Source of the DNA: Strigops habroptila
Taxonomy: Eukaryota; Chordata; Aves; Psittaciformes; Psittacidae
NCBI RefSeq assembly: GCF_004027225.2
Contig: NC_044302.2
Coordinates: 36,843,449-36,907,448 of the forward strand
DNA length: 64,000 nucleotides
Direction: 5' to 3'
This document shows positions 40,201 to 50,305 of this stretch, one piece after another. The notes beneath the pieces are model-generated. The model worked only from the letters and a program-made list of their open reading frames with translations, was not told the DNA's origin and did no database searches. The stretch's first letter is position 1; the number at the start of each line of letters is the position of its first letter. Both the position numbers and the translations under genes were made by a program.

Positions 40201-42349
40201 TGAGTGCCAAAAGAGGTCACGTGCTCAGCATTTAAGAGCTGATGTATCATATTGTAGGGACCCTACACAGTGAGAGGTGAATGTGAGAGTGTACACTATT
40301 GTTATTGAGTCCTGTTTCTCTAATAGTTCTTTGTTCAGTGAAAGGCAGATGCTCAACAGCTAATTCGGAGCATGTTCATGTTCTCAGGCTTTGTTGCAAA
40401 AGCTTTATTGATGTAGGAGAAGAAGAAAGGGAAAACCAGAGTGCTGGGACCTTTAAGCAGTAACACCCTGCCCCTAAGCAGATACATTTTACCATGCAGA
40501 AGACTCCTTTTGCTGGCATGATTTATGTCACCTGAGAAAGCAGCTTAATTATCTGAGCAGAATACCTCCAAGCTGCTGGGTAGCATCAATAAATTACAAA
40601 GAGGCTGCAATCTAAAACCCTGGTCCAGAGGTAAAGAAATGCAAAGGGAAAACATGGAGAGCGAGAGGTCTCAGAACTGGCCCTTGGAGAGCCTCGAGCA
40701 GTGACCACCACTATGGAAAGCCTGTGAAGGTCACACAACTACTACTGCTCCTCTTTTTTCCACATACATCAAGTGTCTCAGAGGATGGGACTTGGCAATG
40801 TGACGCTCTATGTATAAACAACAGCACTCTTGGTAATAAACATGCATGTTTCACACTACTGTTCTAACTCTGTCTGTCTACCAAACCATATGCTCTTGCA
40901 GATGGTGCCTGATTCAAGCAACCAGCACAGGCTGTTTAACTGTGAGAGAAGGGCAGAGGTAGCATCCCTTTACAGGGAAATCACAGGCAAAGGGAGTTTC
41001 TTGCCTGAAACCATTTACAATTTTGTGTATTGCTTAAAACGGACAAAAACAAGACAAAAACCTTGATTCCCCCTCCTTTTTCTCCAAAATGCACACTCCA
41101 GTTTCCCTCAAAATACTTGCAAACTCTGAATCATTGCGGGGGTGGAGGGGAAGAGAGATTTCTGTCCATCACTGCCCACTGCTAATCCAGCTGTGGGCAC
41201 AGCCTGTGTCCGGTACCATGCTGTGTCCAGTGGTGAGCAGCTGGACAAACTGACACATGCCGTGCAGAGGGCGCAGAGGTGCCTGCCTGTGCTGGCCCAA
41301 GCAACAATGCCCATTTTAGTTTTATGTTTTAAGTTTTTCATCTGGCAGCCTTGGAAACACATGGCAAATATTAGAGTCATAAAATCATAGAATAATTTGG
41401 GTTGGAAAGGACCTAAAGATCATCCAGTTCCAACCCGTGTTCCACGGGCAGGGAAGCCTCACACTAGACCAGGTTGCACAAGGCTCTGTCCAGCCCGGCC
41501 TTGAACACTGCCAGGGATGGAGCATTTAACCCCGCTTCTTTGGGCAACCTGTGCCAATGCCTCACCACCCCTACAGTAAAGAACTTCTTCCTTATATCTA
41601 ACCTGAACTTTCCCTGCTTAAGTTTGAATCCATCACCCCTTGTCCTATCTCTACAGCCCCTGATGAAGAGTCCCTCCCCAGCATCCTTGTAGGCCCCCTT
41701 CAGATATTGGAAGGCTGTTATGAGGTCTCCAGTTAGCTTCTCTTCTCCAGGCTGAACAGCCCAAACTTTCTCAGTCTGTCTTTGTACGGGAGGTGCTCCA
41801 GTCCTTGATCATCCTCGTGGCCCTCCTCTGGACTTGCTCCAACAGCTCCATGTCCTTATGCTGGGTGATCTTCTCTACATCAGCTCTAAAGACGAGTCAA
41901 GTTCCCCCACCCAGAAAACCCCAAAACTTAAGGGGAGGACCGGCTCCTCTTTCAAGGAGGGAGCCGACCCTCCTCTCCAGGCACATCTGCAGCCGGAGGC
42001 CGGTCCCGGCTCCGCCAACCCCCGGCCCCGCACAAGTGTCTCGGGGCGGCCTCACCGCACCCTCCTTCTGCACCTGGTCCCCTCCGGCAGTGCCGCAGCC
42101 CCGCATGGGCCGCGCCGCCCCTACCTTGTCCCGCTTCAGCAGGTCCAGGAGGTAGCCGAAGCGCCTGCCGGCCGCTGCCGCCGCCGCGACCCCTCGCCCT
42201 GCCGGAGGGCTCCGCCGACATCCCGGCCCCGCAGCACGGCCCCGGGTGCAGACGCCGCTGTGCGGGACATGCGCTGCCCGCCGCCACGCACTGGCGCCCC
42301 GCTCCCGCGGAAGGGCTGTGGGACACGTCGCGGTGCCCAGAAGCACCAT
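15868..42349 (-). CDS. TRIM36: TRIM36, E3 ubiquitin-protein ligase (whole coding span)
   Basis: Class I tripartite-motif E3 ubiquitin ligase. In the family it binds microtubules through its COS box and has been linked to the acrosome reaction, cell-cycle control and early embryonic axis formation. Coding exons on the minus strand are 42125-(42349) or 34194-34220 (alternative first exons), then 33096-33327, 25255-25580, 22250-22396, 21128-21223, 19961-20214, 19174-19298, 18337-18630, 17746-18043 and 15868-16225. All introns are GT-AG and all phases agree. With the 9-residue first exon the protein is 718 aa; I recall human TRIM36 as 728 aa. Numbering for that form: RING C21, C24, C36, H38, C41, C44, C102, C105; B-box 1 about 144-183; B-box 2 about 199-231; coiled coil about 245-345; COS about 346-403; FN3 about 404-501; B30.2/SPRY about 520-710. 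No stop interrupts the common exons. Similarity to mammalian TRIM36 is judged from memory. Confidence 0.96.
17746..18043 (-). CDS. TRIM36: TRIM36 exon 9: PRY/SPRY, first part
   Basis: The exon is 298 nt with acceptor TTTTTCAG and donor CAAG/GTAAAT. It encodes [14 protein letters not shown], the PRY-like start ([16 protein letters not shown]), then SPRY core strands ([20 protein letters not shown] and SYLVKVGVV). It starts after one base of a Val codon and ends in phase 2 inside an Arg codon. Confidence 0.96.
18337..18630 (-). CDS. TRIM36: TRIM36 exon 8: fibronectin type III domain
   Basis: A 294-nt exon from LEIPEINE to HTPPAP. It holds a complete FN3-like fold pattern, including the conserved W of the first strands (ISWEWP), YVLEYHKLN, and [11 protein letters not shown]. 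It starts after a split Gly and ends in phase 1. The ORF is open through both ends, but the acceptor TTCCAG and the donor CCAG/GTATTG fix the exon. Confidence 0.96.
19174..19298 (-). CDS. TRIM36: TRIM36 exon 7: COS box
   Basis: The exon is 125 nt. It completes the split Arg codon, then encodes [15 protein letters not shown] and ends in phase 1 at TFHSN plus a split Gly. The COS box (C-terminal subgroup one signature) is the microtubule-association module of class I TRIM proteins such as MID1. Acceptor TTTCAG, donor G/GTAAAT. Confidence 0.95.
19961..20214 (-). CDS. TRIM36: TRIM36 exon 6: coiled coil and start of COS box
   Basis: The acceptor CCTCCTAG puts [10 protein letters not shown] directly after KETE, keeping the family length. 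A nearer AG (TTTAACAG) would drop codons. The exon runs through a charged helical stretch and a conserved block ([19 protein letters not shown]), ending in phase 2 within an Arg codon. It is 254 nt long. Confidence 0.95.
21128..21223 (-). CDS. TRIM36: TRIM36 exon 5: start of coiled coil
   Basis: A 96-nt exon (32 codons, phase 0 to 0) from EKLSKG to LLLKETE, with acceptor TTAACAG and donor GAG/GTAAGAG. Hydrophobic residues in heptad-like spacing mark the start of the coiled coil, which in TRIM proteins forms the antiparallel dimer. Confidence 0.96.
22250..22396 (-). CDS. TRIM36: TRIM36 exon 4: B-box 2
   Basis: The exon is 147 nt (49 codons, phase 0 to phase 0) and begins ILMCPEHE. It carries the B-box 2 zinc ligands (CPEH, CEIC, CHLC, H, H) and ends YKTLK before GTAGAAG. 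The upstream pyrimidine tract is unusual: a run of 22 T followed by CCCTCCCTCCCCCAG. Confidence 0.97.
22397..25254 (-). other. TRIM36: TRIM36 intron 3 (2.9 kb)
   Basis: Non-coding. The 22-nt homopolymer at 22412-22433 is the pyrimidine tract of exon 4. Nothing else is recognised apart from A-rich runs near 24.95-25.03 kb. Confidence 0.88.
22412..22433. repeat. Poly(A)/poly(T) run of 22 at TRIM36 exon 4 acceptor
   Basis: Poly(T) on the TRIM36 strand, 16 nt from the exon 4 acceptor, forming the 5' part of its pyrimidine tract. Confidence 0.9.
25255..25580 (-). CDS. TRIM36: TRIM36 exon 3: end of RING and B-box 1
   Basis: The acceptor is CTACACAG at 25581 and the donor AAG/GTAAGC. The exon opens with the second half of a split Gly codon, then encodes [15 protein letters not shown], which supplies the last two RING cysteines. 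A conserved linker ([16 protein letters not shown]) and B-box 1 follow (CDFC, CMDC, CNEC, HH and H). It is 326 nt long and ends in phase 0 after FRPK. Confidence 0.97.
26928..27034. repeat. A/C-rich low-complexity tract
   Basis: About 105 bp almost entirely A and C on the plus strand (AAAC, CCAC and similar motifs), in TRIM36 intron 2. Confidence 0.85.
29248..29277. repeat. A13-G11-A-G6 homopurine tract
   Basis: A homopurine run with long G stretches in TRIM36 intron 2. A G-rich structure is possible but untested. Confidence 0.85.
33096..33327 (-). CDS. TRIM36: TRIM36 exon 2: RING, first part, and serine-rich insert
   Basis: The acceptor is CATGAAG at 33328 and the donor CAG/GTATGT. The exon encodes the first six zinc ligands of the C3HC4 RING finger (CPAC, then CQHSICHKC). 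A Ser- and Asp-rich linker ([12 protein letters not shown]) then separates them from the last ligand pair in exon 3. It is 232 nt long and ends in phase 1. Both alternative first exons splice to it in frame. An ATG two codons upstream of the acceptor is intronic. Confidence 0.96.
33985..34505 (-). promoter_or_regulatory. TRIM36: CpG island / TRIM36 promoter B
   Basis: A strongly GC- and CpG-rich stretch in otherwise AT-rich DNA, containing exon 1B. GC boxes of GGGGCGGGG type are present (about 34319). It ends abruptly where a CR1 copy begins at about 34514. No TATA box was noticed on the minus strand. The role is inferred from composition and exon position. Confidence 0.7.
34194..34220 (-). 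CDS. TRIM36: TRIM36 alternative first coding exon 1B
   Basis: A nine-codon [12 protein letters not shown], starts at an ATG with G at -3 and G at +4. It runs straight into a GTGAGA donor (34187-34193) with the codon boundary intact, so it splices in phase 0 onto exon 2 at 33327. The exon lies in a second CpG island 7.9 kb downstream of exon 1A. Mammalian TRIM36 also has, as far as I recall, isoforms with different N-termini. The 5' UTR would lie between 34221 and the CR1 insertion at about 34514. No transcript evidence is available here. Confidence 0.65.
34514..34919 (-). mobile_element. CR1 LINE 3' fragment at TRIM36 promoter B
   Basis: Minus-strand CR1 with a fairly intact ORF2 C-terminal reading frame (34501-34890). 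It lies immediately upstream of the promoter B CpG island, in the same orientation as TRIM36. Confidence 0.92.
35379..35430. repeat. 18-bp direct repeat, 34-bp period
   Basis: TATTTATATTCAAACTGA at 35379-35396 and again at 35413-35430, in TRIM36 intron 1. Confidence 0.85.
38223..38365 (-). mobile_element. CR1 LINE 3' end fragment
   Basis: Starts with the octamer tail (CATAGAATCGTAGAATG), then the GGGTTGGAAAGGACC and CTTGAACACTG blocks. Within TRIM36 intron 1. Confidence 0.9.
41374..41861 (-). mobile_element. CR1 LINE 3' fragment in TRIM36 intron 1
   Basis: Minus-strand CR1 about 490 bp long with tail ATAAAATCATAGAAT, ending upstream at a GACTTGCTCCAACAGCTCC block. It lies about 260 bp downstream of the exon 1A donor. 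Confidence 0.92.
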
Positions 42350-42490
42350 CTCTGCTCAAGCGCTGTGCGCGGTGTTAAGCTGCCGAGGTTACACCTGCCT
42401 GAGGTCTCGCCAAGCCTGAGCGTGGCTGTATAAACAACCCCCGGCCACCGCCGAATCCGTGGCGTGGGGCTGGTGCGGCGGCCAGGTCTA
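41925..42490 (-). promoter_or_regulatory. TRIM36: CpG island / TRIM36 promoter A
   Basis: A second dense CpG region containing exon 1A and its donor. The upstream edge lies near 42490 and the downstream edge in intron 1 near a CR1 copy that ends at about 41861. A TATAAA on the plus strand at 42429-42434 points away from TRIM36 and could mark divergent transcription. Confidence 0.7.
42125..42349 (-). CDS. TRIM36: TRIM36 alternative first coding exon 1A (start uncertain)
   Basis: The exon ends in [12 protein letters not shown] followed directly by a GTAGGG donor (GTAG at 42121-42124). It joins in phase 0 to exon 2 ([10 protein letters not shown]). This matches the mammalian exon 1 / exon 2 junction, which I recall as FGYIMELIAKGK then VTIKN. 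The start is unclear. The ATG at 42221 begins MSAEPSG, like the mammalian MSESG start, and has a G at -3, but it is one base out of frame with FGYLL. The first in-frame ATG is at 42349 (G at -3, G at +4) and would give a 75-residue first exon rich in Ala, Gly and Arg. The exon sits inside a CpG island. The donor and the last 12 codons are well supported; the 5' boundary is not. Confidence 0.75.
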
Positions 42491-44420
42491 CCCAGGGCAT
42501 GCGGTTCTAGGCATGCCTGTGTTAGAACTCGGAAGTACAGCTTGAAGTGGAATGCATGCTGAGGTACAGTGCGGTGCGTTTGTTCCCAGGCTCCGGCTGG
42601 TTTTCTTAAACACCAAGCTTTTGTTTAGATGAGAAATTGTGCCTAAACACATCTGCAGAGAAGAGCACCAACTAATGCAATGTACATTACTGCACGTATG
42701 ATGTGTCTCAAGGTCATGCACTCGGGGTATATACTTGTCTCCTATGCTTGTTGGTAGGGTAACTCAAAAAGGAAGAAAGATTCCTATCATCTGTTTTTCT
42801 ACATCTGAGGTCTGATGCTGCCATTTGAGGTGGATAAAATGTGCCTGTATACAACTGTGGCAGAAAAACTGGTCCCAGCAATTCAAGTCCCCTGCGCTGC
42901 TTGAAGAAGACAGCAATCCTGAGGACCCATTGAAATGTTCACTCCAGGCAAGAGGTTCAGCTACCAACAGGGACAGTTGTAGGAGAGGCACTGCAACACT
43001 CCACCCAGACATGGTTGGCAAGGCGGCCCCATGAGATGGATGGGGGATGGTGTTTGTGACAGTGTGGACATTGCACCCCTCCTCCATGCCTGTCTCCATT
43101 CCATGCTGCTGCAATAGCTTACTTCTGGTGGAGGAACCACAGGTCACTTCAGCCAGCAGCTGGCTCATTTCTTCCTCTTCTGGTCTCACACTGCCCCAAA
43201 CCCAAAGGTCCTAGCTTCCCCCAAGACTTGGGGAGAGGGACAGGTCAACGTCTAGTCCATTGTCCTCTCACCAGCTCTCTCCCAAACCATGAGGTGGAAG
43301 GGGACAAACCACCTTTAGGCTGGAGCTATCAGGTAGCCCAAGAAGCACATCACCCTTGTGTGGTGAAAACACACCAAAGGGTGTTTTATAACAGTATAAT
43401 GTTTTCCCTCAGAGGCTGTATTTCCTAAGTGTACTCATATGGTAGTAATGTTATCCCAGATTCTCTCTACTGGTTACTCACTGAAACAATATACCCTTTC
43501 TTTTCCAGGAAACAGGGCTCATGAATAGCTACCAGACTTTTGTGTTACTAGATACTGTACAATTATATATATCAGATGACTCATTAATCAAACAACTTGT
43601 TATTGGGATACAGACAGGCTTTCAGCATTTCATGTACTGCTTTTGTGCAAACAGCCTAGGAATAAACAATGGGCAGTGGCACAAGGGGACAGTGAGCTGT
43701 CATCACCCACACAGTTGAGTAGTCCTCGTTACATAATTTACCTCAATGTGAGATATTTTGCTTCTCTGATCCAATTCCAGTTCACCAAATGGTACTCATG
43801 TAGGAAATTTTTGCTGCTGTGATTTCTTTGGGTCAGTGCTGAGCACTGTCAGAGAGCAGGGCTGGCCAAGGCTAGGATGGGGACTGCCTGAAGGAACCCC
43901 TCACTTCCCCCGCACTGCTGAAGTCCAGTAGTTATCTGCAGGACACTGTGCTTGTGTGGCCTTGGCAGCAGCAGAACTCCCACATGAAAAAAGGTTGTAC
44001 GATGATACCAGTGTGAATCTCCAAACAACCAGAGCCACACAGCAGACAAACCTTTGACCTCACCACTCGGTAGTGACAGGCTGTGTGAAAAGGCAAGGAA
44101 TTTTCAACTCTTCCTGCTACACAGTGCAAGAAGACAACATACAGCTTTTTACTCCACGGGAACCCTTTCACCTGGGGGCATGTCTGCACCTGAATCTCAT
44201 TGCAGCTTTGTTATGTCCGTGTTGAAAACCCCCAACAACCACCTCCCAAAGCCTATGAGGCAAGGTTCTCCCCTGGTGCACCTGCTCTGAATTGGTGCTT
44301 TTGTCTTGCCTTCTTTGGCCATTAGTTACACTGTATTTTGAATCGTGTGCTCCAAATTTCTGCTTACTGTCTCACGAGTATTTTGCTGCACCAGTGTGAT
44401 AAGCTTTTTTCCTCTCTTCC

Positions 44421-44443
44421 TTTTTTTTTTTTTTTTTTTTTTT
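44421..44443. repeat. Poly(T) run, 23 T
   Basis: Preceded by a pyrimidine-rich stretch. No retroelement was recognised next to it. Confidence 0.9.
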
Positions 44444-47400
44444 AGTTCTTTCTGCTACACACTGCAGCACCGGGCTGAAATTCGAGGACTTGGGACAGAA
44501 AGGATGATTCCTGGTTCCGCTCCCTTCACCTCCTCATGTCCTGCTTCTGTAATTTGAAAAACAGCCCAGTCACAACTGAGTTGTACTGTCCTCCAGAGGA
44601 GAGAGCTGTGGCTCTTGTTAGAGTGCTCTGCAAATGTAAAGAGATGTAAATGTAGCTCAAGTCATGAAGTCAGTCAGGGTAAGAAGGATACGGGAGAAAA
44701 CATAAGAAGCTGATGGTTCTTTCATGCTTTCTTCTTGATGTGGTTTTGTTTCAGCGTTAGCTCTGTTAGTATTCCAGGTTTGGGTGGCTGCTAGTGATAG
44801 GCAGGCAGCAGGATGCTGCAAACCACTTCTGCATTAATTTCACAATTTTGGCAATGGAATCCTCCCTAGCAGTTCTTGCTGGGATGATCCTGGCCGCTGT
44901 ATGACAGCACGCTCTGTCATAGCCCTTCAGAAGAGTGTATTTCTGTGGAGTCCTGCAAGCCTGAGCAGAGCCTTGTGGGCAGTTCACTATCATTAACACA
45001 AACTGTCTCCATAGATCCAGACTAGTGAGGAATTTGGGACTATTCTCTGCAGCAGGTATCAACTCCTGTGGCCATTCTGAGGGCTTCTGTTTACCTCCCC
45101 TTGGATCTGAGACAGTTTGTGCTAGCCTTTGCCTTGAGTGGCTGCAGGCTGACAGGGGAATGTGCACTTGAAAGGCTGGAGACAGATGGGGAAGCTTCAT
45201 GTTGCAGCTGGCAGCCCAGGGACTTTCACCCCTCTTGGTAACCAGTTGCTGTGTTTTACACAACATTTACTGAGGTAGGCTTATGCCAGAAATAGCTGGG
45301 AACTCCTCACCTGCTCCACATAAATTCCAGATATGCAATTGCTTTTCACGCTTCTCCTTTTGTTTCATGTCTCAGGTCAGTTCCTTTCTGTGGAACCAGG
45401 GTGTCTGAAAATGAATTCAAACCTTCGATTGTCATGAAATTATCAATCTCAGAGCATGTCATGCTATGTTAAAATGAATCAGTAGAAAGATTTTTTAATT
45501 TCCTTTCTATCACTTAAACTTGAAGTGGGTCTCCAAAATCACAAGATCCCAGGCCAGATTATCAACTGGTATAAACTAATTTGTATAATTTTAAACCAGT
45601 GGGAAAACTGGTCATGTGTTGCAATCCTGAAATGTTGTGCAACACTTGGTACACAAATTAAAATAGAAAGGAAATCTGTGCTTCCTGACCTGTGAATTGT
45701 GTTTATTCTCACAGGATGGCAGTGACAGCTCTAGATTATCCGGTTGATCTCCTTCTCCATCTTAGTTTTTACTTTTGAACTAAATCTGAGCAGTGAAGCT
45801 CTTGTATTTCTGCTGCCCATAGATGGTGAGGTATTTTCCCATTTCCATTACACAGGCTGCTCCTTTCAAGCATGCACCCTTGGCAGTTGTCTAGTGTCCT
45901 GGGGGGGAACTTCTCCCACTGTGCACCCGTACACCATGCTTGAACTGGTTGCCATCATTGGATGAAGAAATCTACTTAAAGAGCACCTGAAATCAGGTGC
46001 AGGTGGTGATACGGGGCAGGCTAACACAAATAATTCAGTACAGAGGAGGGACGGAACACTTCCATTTTTTAGTATGCATGAGGGAAATGTATCCATGTAG
46101 GTGCACTTCCATCTCAGAGGACTCTGATGCCACTCACAATTGCAATGCCAGAGCAATGGAGATGCAAGAAAGATGGTGTTAAAGGTGATGGAAAACTCTG
46201 CCAGTATTCAGTACGAACTACTTCAGTGTTAAATTGTACATTGAACAAACATCTGAAATCATGAAAAAACTCACCACTTATATGCATATTCCAACTGTGT
46301 GTGCCTCTGGAAAGGATTGTGACCTGCTTTTATTCTGTTAACAGTGTTCAGAGGCCTGCATCCAGCTTGAACCACTCTAAAGAGAATTCATGTGAATAGT
46401 TTATGAACTGTTTCCTTCCACACGGAGTGATGATGGGAAGTGTCAGTAGCAAAAAAAAAAAAAAAAAAGCCATGAAACAGATGAGACCTTCTGATGGCTG
46501 AAAAGGTTTTACAAGCAGGACAAAGGAGACCAAACTGTATTTCAAAGGTCACAGTACCTGCACGTAGGCTCAAACCTCTCCCTGGAATAAACACCATCTC
46601 CTCTTGTTCTTTTAGGCATCACAGGGGGATTCCTTTCTCACCCTCTTCCCTCCCTCCCATTGTCACCTGTGATGCTCTGGGAAAGAAAAAGGAGCATAAC
46701 TATCTGGAGTATCTTGGTGAGTGGTCAGAGAGCCATTTGCTTCTGTGTCTTTCCCATATTCATCCAGGGTCCCACAGAGCCTACCTCAAGCAGACAAATG
46801 CCTGCACCTTCTTCCTGACAGCCATGTTCGTAAATCCCACTCAGGATTCAGATTTAGCCTGTGATTTCCTGGGATCCACAGATGTCTCTGTATGATGCAG
46901 CTGCTAATTCACATCTTCACTTTCTGTTGGAGAATTTGACTTTTGCCTCCTCAATGTCTCTGGCCTTCCTTTGTGATTGAAATTTTTACTTGGTGTCACT
47001 ACAGACTGAAGCAGGATTTTATTTATTTATACATACTTTGTTCTAATAGATACTGGCAAAAGCAAAAAGGTCACTAATCCCACAACAGTAAACATGGCAA
47101 ACAAACAACAATTAGCACGAAATACTGAAGCAGTTCTGTTGATGCTCTGTGGCTAAGTCAACAACATCCATTGCTAATGACCAGAAGAAAGAGGCTCACT
47201 CAGCCCGTGCCTCTCATTTCTCTTACTTCTGGCTGCAGATTTTCTGGCAAGGGCAAATGTAATAAAATTAAAAGGTAAGTTTCAAATCCACAGTACTTTG
47301 GAGCCAGACTTTTTGTTCTGCTGTGCCCAGACCTTTTTGACACTAGAGATATCTAGCTCCAGGCTTTTTGCCTTGCTCCGTTTAAAGACTTGCAGCCAAA

Positions 47401-50080
47401 TTCTCTAAACATATTCATTCAGTATGTGTCAGGCACAAAACCACAAAATAAAGTTCAGTAAAAACTGCATCTGTATGATATGAAAAATTATCTTTATGTA
47501 TTATTTCCCCCTACACTGTCCCATGTGACACTAGCACAATATCACATGCCCATGGGAGCAAGCTCATTTAAGAAATATGGGTTAAGTACATAGATTACTA
47601 TTAATATTTGATGTATTGAGTATGTTATTAGATATTTATAAGGAATCAGCTAAAGTACATAATGATGCATACCATGAATATGTAATGTAATTGTGATTTT
47701 TTGCTACAACTACAGTTAATCAAGTTTAACAATATAAAGATAATTTTGAGTATCTAGAATGTTAATAAGTATTTATTAAGCAAAACACAGCAGGCTTGAG
47801 TATTAATTTACTGATTCTATTAATTTACTTGAAAGAATATGACTAATGAAGAAATCAGAGACATGCAAATCAGAGAAAAATAAGTGAAAGATGAGTACTG
47901 CTGAGATCTGCATGGAAGTGTGTCGATGCATGCTTTAGTGGTTTTGAGTGTTTTGCAGAAGGAGCAGGTCTGTAACAGGGAAGGCTCTGAAGGAGATGGC
48001 ATAGATACATAAGCTTTTCAGGACTCAGCTGGTCTTCAGAGAGCATTATGTCCCTCTACAAAGATTATCTGATTTATGCCTTCAAGGTTTAAACGTGTCA
48101 GCTGGGCTCCTGCACTATTCTTTCAGATTCACTACACCAGGATTAGGTTTGTGTTAACTTCCCTTTTTCAAAATGGCATGTCCTCTCTTCCTGCAATGAA
48201 ATTCTTCCACTGCATTTACCTGTGGGCTAGTACCTCTTTATTCCCCACTGACAGTGGCTTAAGCTCCTTACAGATTGAATTTGCTGGTGCAGACCCCACT
48301 GTGTTCTGTGTGAGCCGGACAAGCCCTGACCCTCCTGGCACTGCATCACACCAGAATGAGCCTGCTTTTTTACTTCTGTGAACTCCAGGCTTCTCCGGAC
48401 CCTTACCACCAATAATAACATGCTTTTAGCATCAGTGTCTAGCTGGGCACCCCCTCCATTCTGCAAAGAACTACACCTAGTTTCCTACAGTGGCCCTACA
48501 GAAGGGAGCTTGGATGTCATCTCTCTGTGCTGTTACCCATCCCCACCACTCCCTGCTCACACCTCCATCTCACAGCTCCCGTCTACTCTGTGCTTGCACC
48601 TGAGTAGATATCTGTCCCTGGGGTCCAAGGTGCATTCTTCAGCCTCAGACACACTTCTACAAGGACCTCCTCCTTGTGCTGGTCCTGGTCACTCCAGGTC
48701 CAGCATGCACTGGCTTTACCAGTTACCACTACCAGCCCCAGATCTGATCTCCTACATCCCCCCATTCCTCCAGGCCCGCATCCAGTTCCTTGAAATAGCT
48801 CTCACTTCCATAACCAGCACTTTGCCAGATGTTGGGGTGGTGAAATACCTGCCTGAAGTGCAGCAGGAGCACTGCCAAGAACCTGGGCAGGCAGCATCGC
48901 ACCAACAGGGGTTCCTGCATCTTCTTCCCTCTCTGAAGCCTGGCAAAGGTGTGGGTGATGCCTTAGAGAACCGCTGGCTTAAACAAAGTTGGCTTATGTA
49001 TATAAATGGACTTGCAGCACAGAGCAAAAGGCCCAAAACGGAGTTTATCTGAAGTCACAACAAAGCAAATTGTTCCTTGTGGTGTTAACAAAAAGCCAAG
49101 GTTGAAGCACAGTGACACTCCTGCTCCCATTATGTGAAGCATAGAGAGGGTCTGGGGCAGCAATTTGTGTTGGATATGAGGTGGATGCCAAAGTTGGCCA
49201 GCACTTTTTGGGACCAAACCCCCCAAATCATGATTCTGGCTGGTTCCCCTTGTGTGCTGCAGTGCAGGACACGCCAAGCACCACAAGGTACAGAGCCAGC
49301 ACAGGGTGTAGCGTAAGACAGCCACAGCCCTGAGCGCTTGGCTGTTGCTCTAGGAAATGTTCCTGTCCCATGCATACTGCAGTGCAGAGTGAGCTAGTGC
49401 AAACATTGCTGTGCAAACTTGGTCACTTGTATCACATTGGTGATACGCAGAAGCACAGTCCCTGTTATGGGAGCCTTGGCCCTGCCATGGCAGACAAGCA
49501 CTTATGCACTATTCTAGAGTTTCTAGAAAATAAAATCCCCCTTGTTTTCCATGCAAGTTTATTTTCATTCCTTTGACTTCTACAGGCTTCTCAACAACTT
49601 CAGCAGTTTTCCTGGGCATACTTAAAAAGGCCCCCTTGATGCAGCAGCCTAGCTGAGTGGAACAGATTTCCTTCCATTTCAGCTATAATGCCCTAACTTC
49701 ACAGAGGTATGCTTGCTTTGCCCTGCTGTGAGGGAAAGTCAAATACATCTTGGTCTGCCAGGGGTGGCTCCTCCCAGTGTCTTCCTCAAGTGACCTGTCA
49801 CCTAAGGATTTCAAATGAGTTAAAGACAAAGCAAACCCTTCTCCTGCTAGCTAGGAATACTGCATTATTTATTACCTTTTCCTGTTGTCATGTAGAGCTG
49901 AGGTGAGTGAAATAGAATATGTTGGCAAAAGGACATTTTAGCCTGGTTCGATTTATTTTTTAAAATGTAAAGCAATCAAGAATAATCTGTTCCTGACTGG
50001 CACCAGTAGATGAGCAGAAGTGTGTAGGCTAGAGCTGTCTCAGCCCACAATACAAAGCACCTTCAAAGTGTCTGAATCTT

Positions 50081-50305
50081 CATAGAATTATAGAATGGTT
50101 CAGTTGAAAGAGACCTTCAAGCTCATGTAGTTCCAGCCCCGTCACCCAAGGCTCTGTCCAACCTGGCCTTGAACACTGCCAGGGATGGAGCATTTACCAC
50201 TTTTCTGGGCAACCTGTTCCAGTGCCTCACCACCCTCACAGTCAAAAACTTCTTCCTTACATCCAATCTAAATCTACACTTTTCAGTTTAAAGCCATTCC
50301 CCGTT
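50081..50305 (-). mobile_element. CR1 LINE 3' end fragment
   Basis: Minus-strand CR1 about 225 bp long (CATAGAATTATAGAATGG tail, then GTCCAACCTGGCCTTGAAC), between TRIM36 and PGGT1B. Confidence 0.92.

Larger units (their letters stand above)
33328..42124 (-). other. TRIM36: TRIM36 intron 1 (8.8 kb)
   Basis: Intron between exon 1A and exon 2. It contains promoter B with exon 1B, three CR1 fragments (34.5, 38.2 and 41.4 kb) and a local duplication near 35.4 kb. Apart from these I see only non-coding sequence; short ORFs have no recognisable similarity. Confidence 0.8.

Noticed and set aside
41834-42433. 199-codon plus-strand ORF across promoter A
   Set aside because: Antisense to exon 1A, partly inside CR1, low complexity. 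A composition artefact.
44766-45266. 166-codon minus-strand ORF in the gap
   Set aside because: No family resemblance I can support, and no splice or promoter context. A chance open frame is likely.
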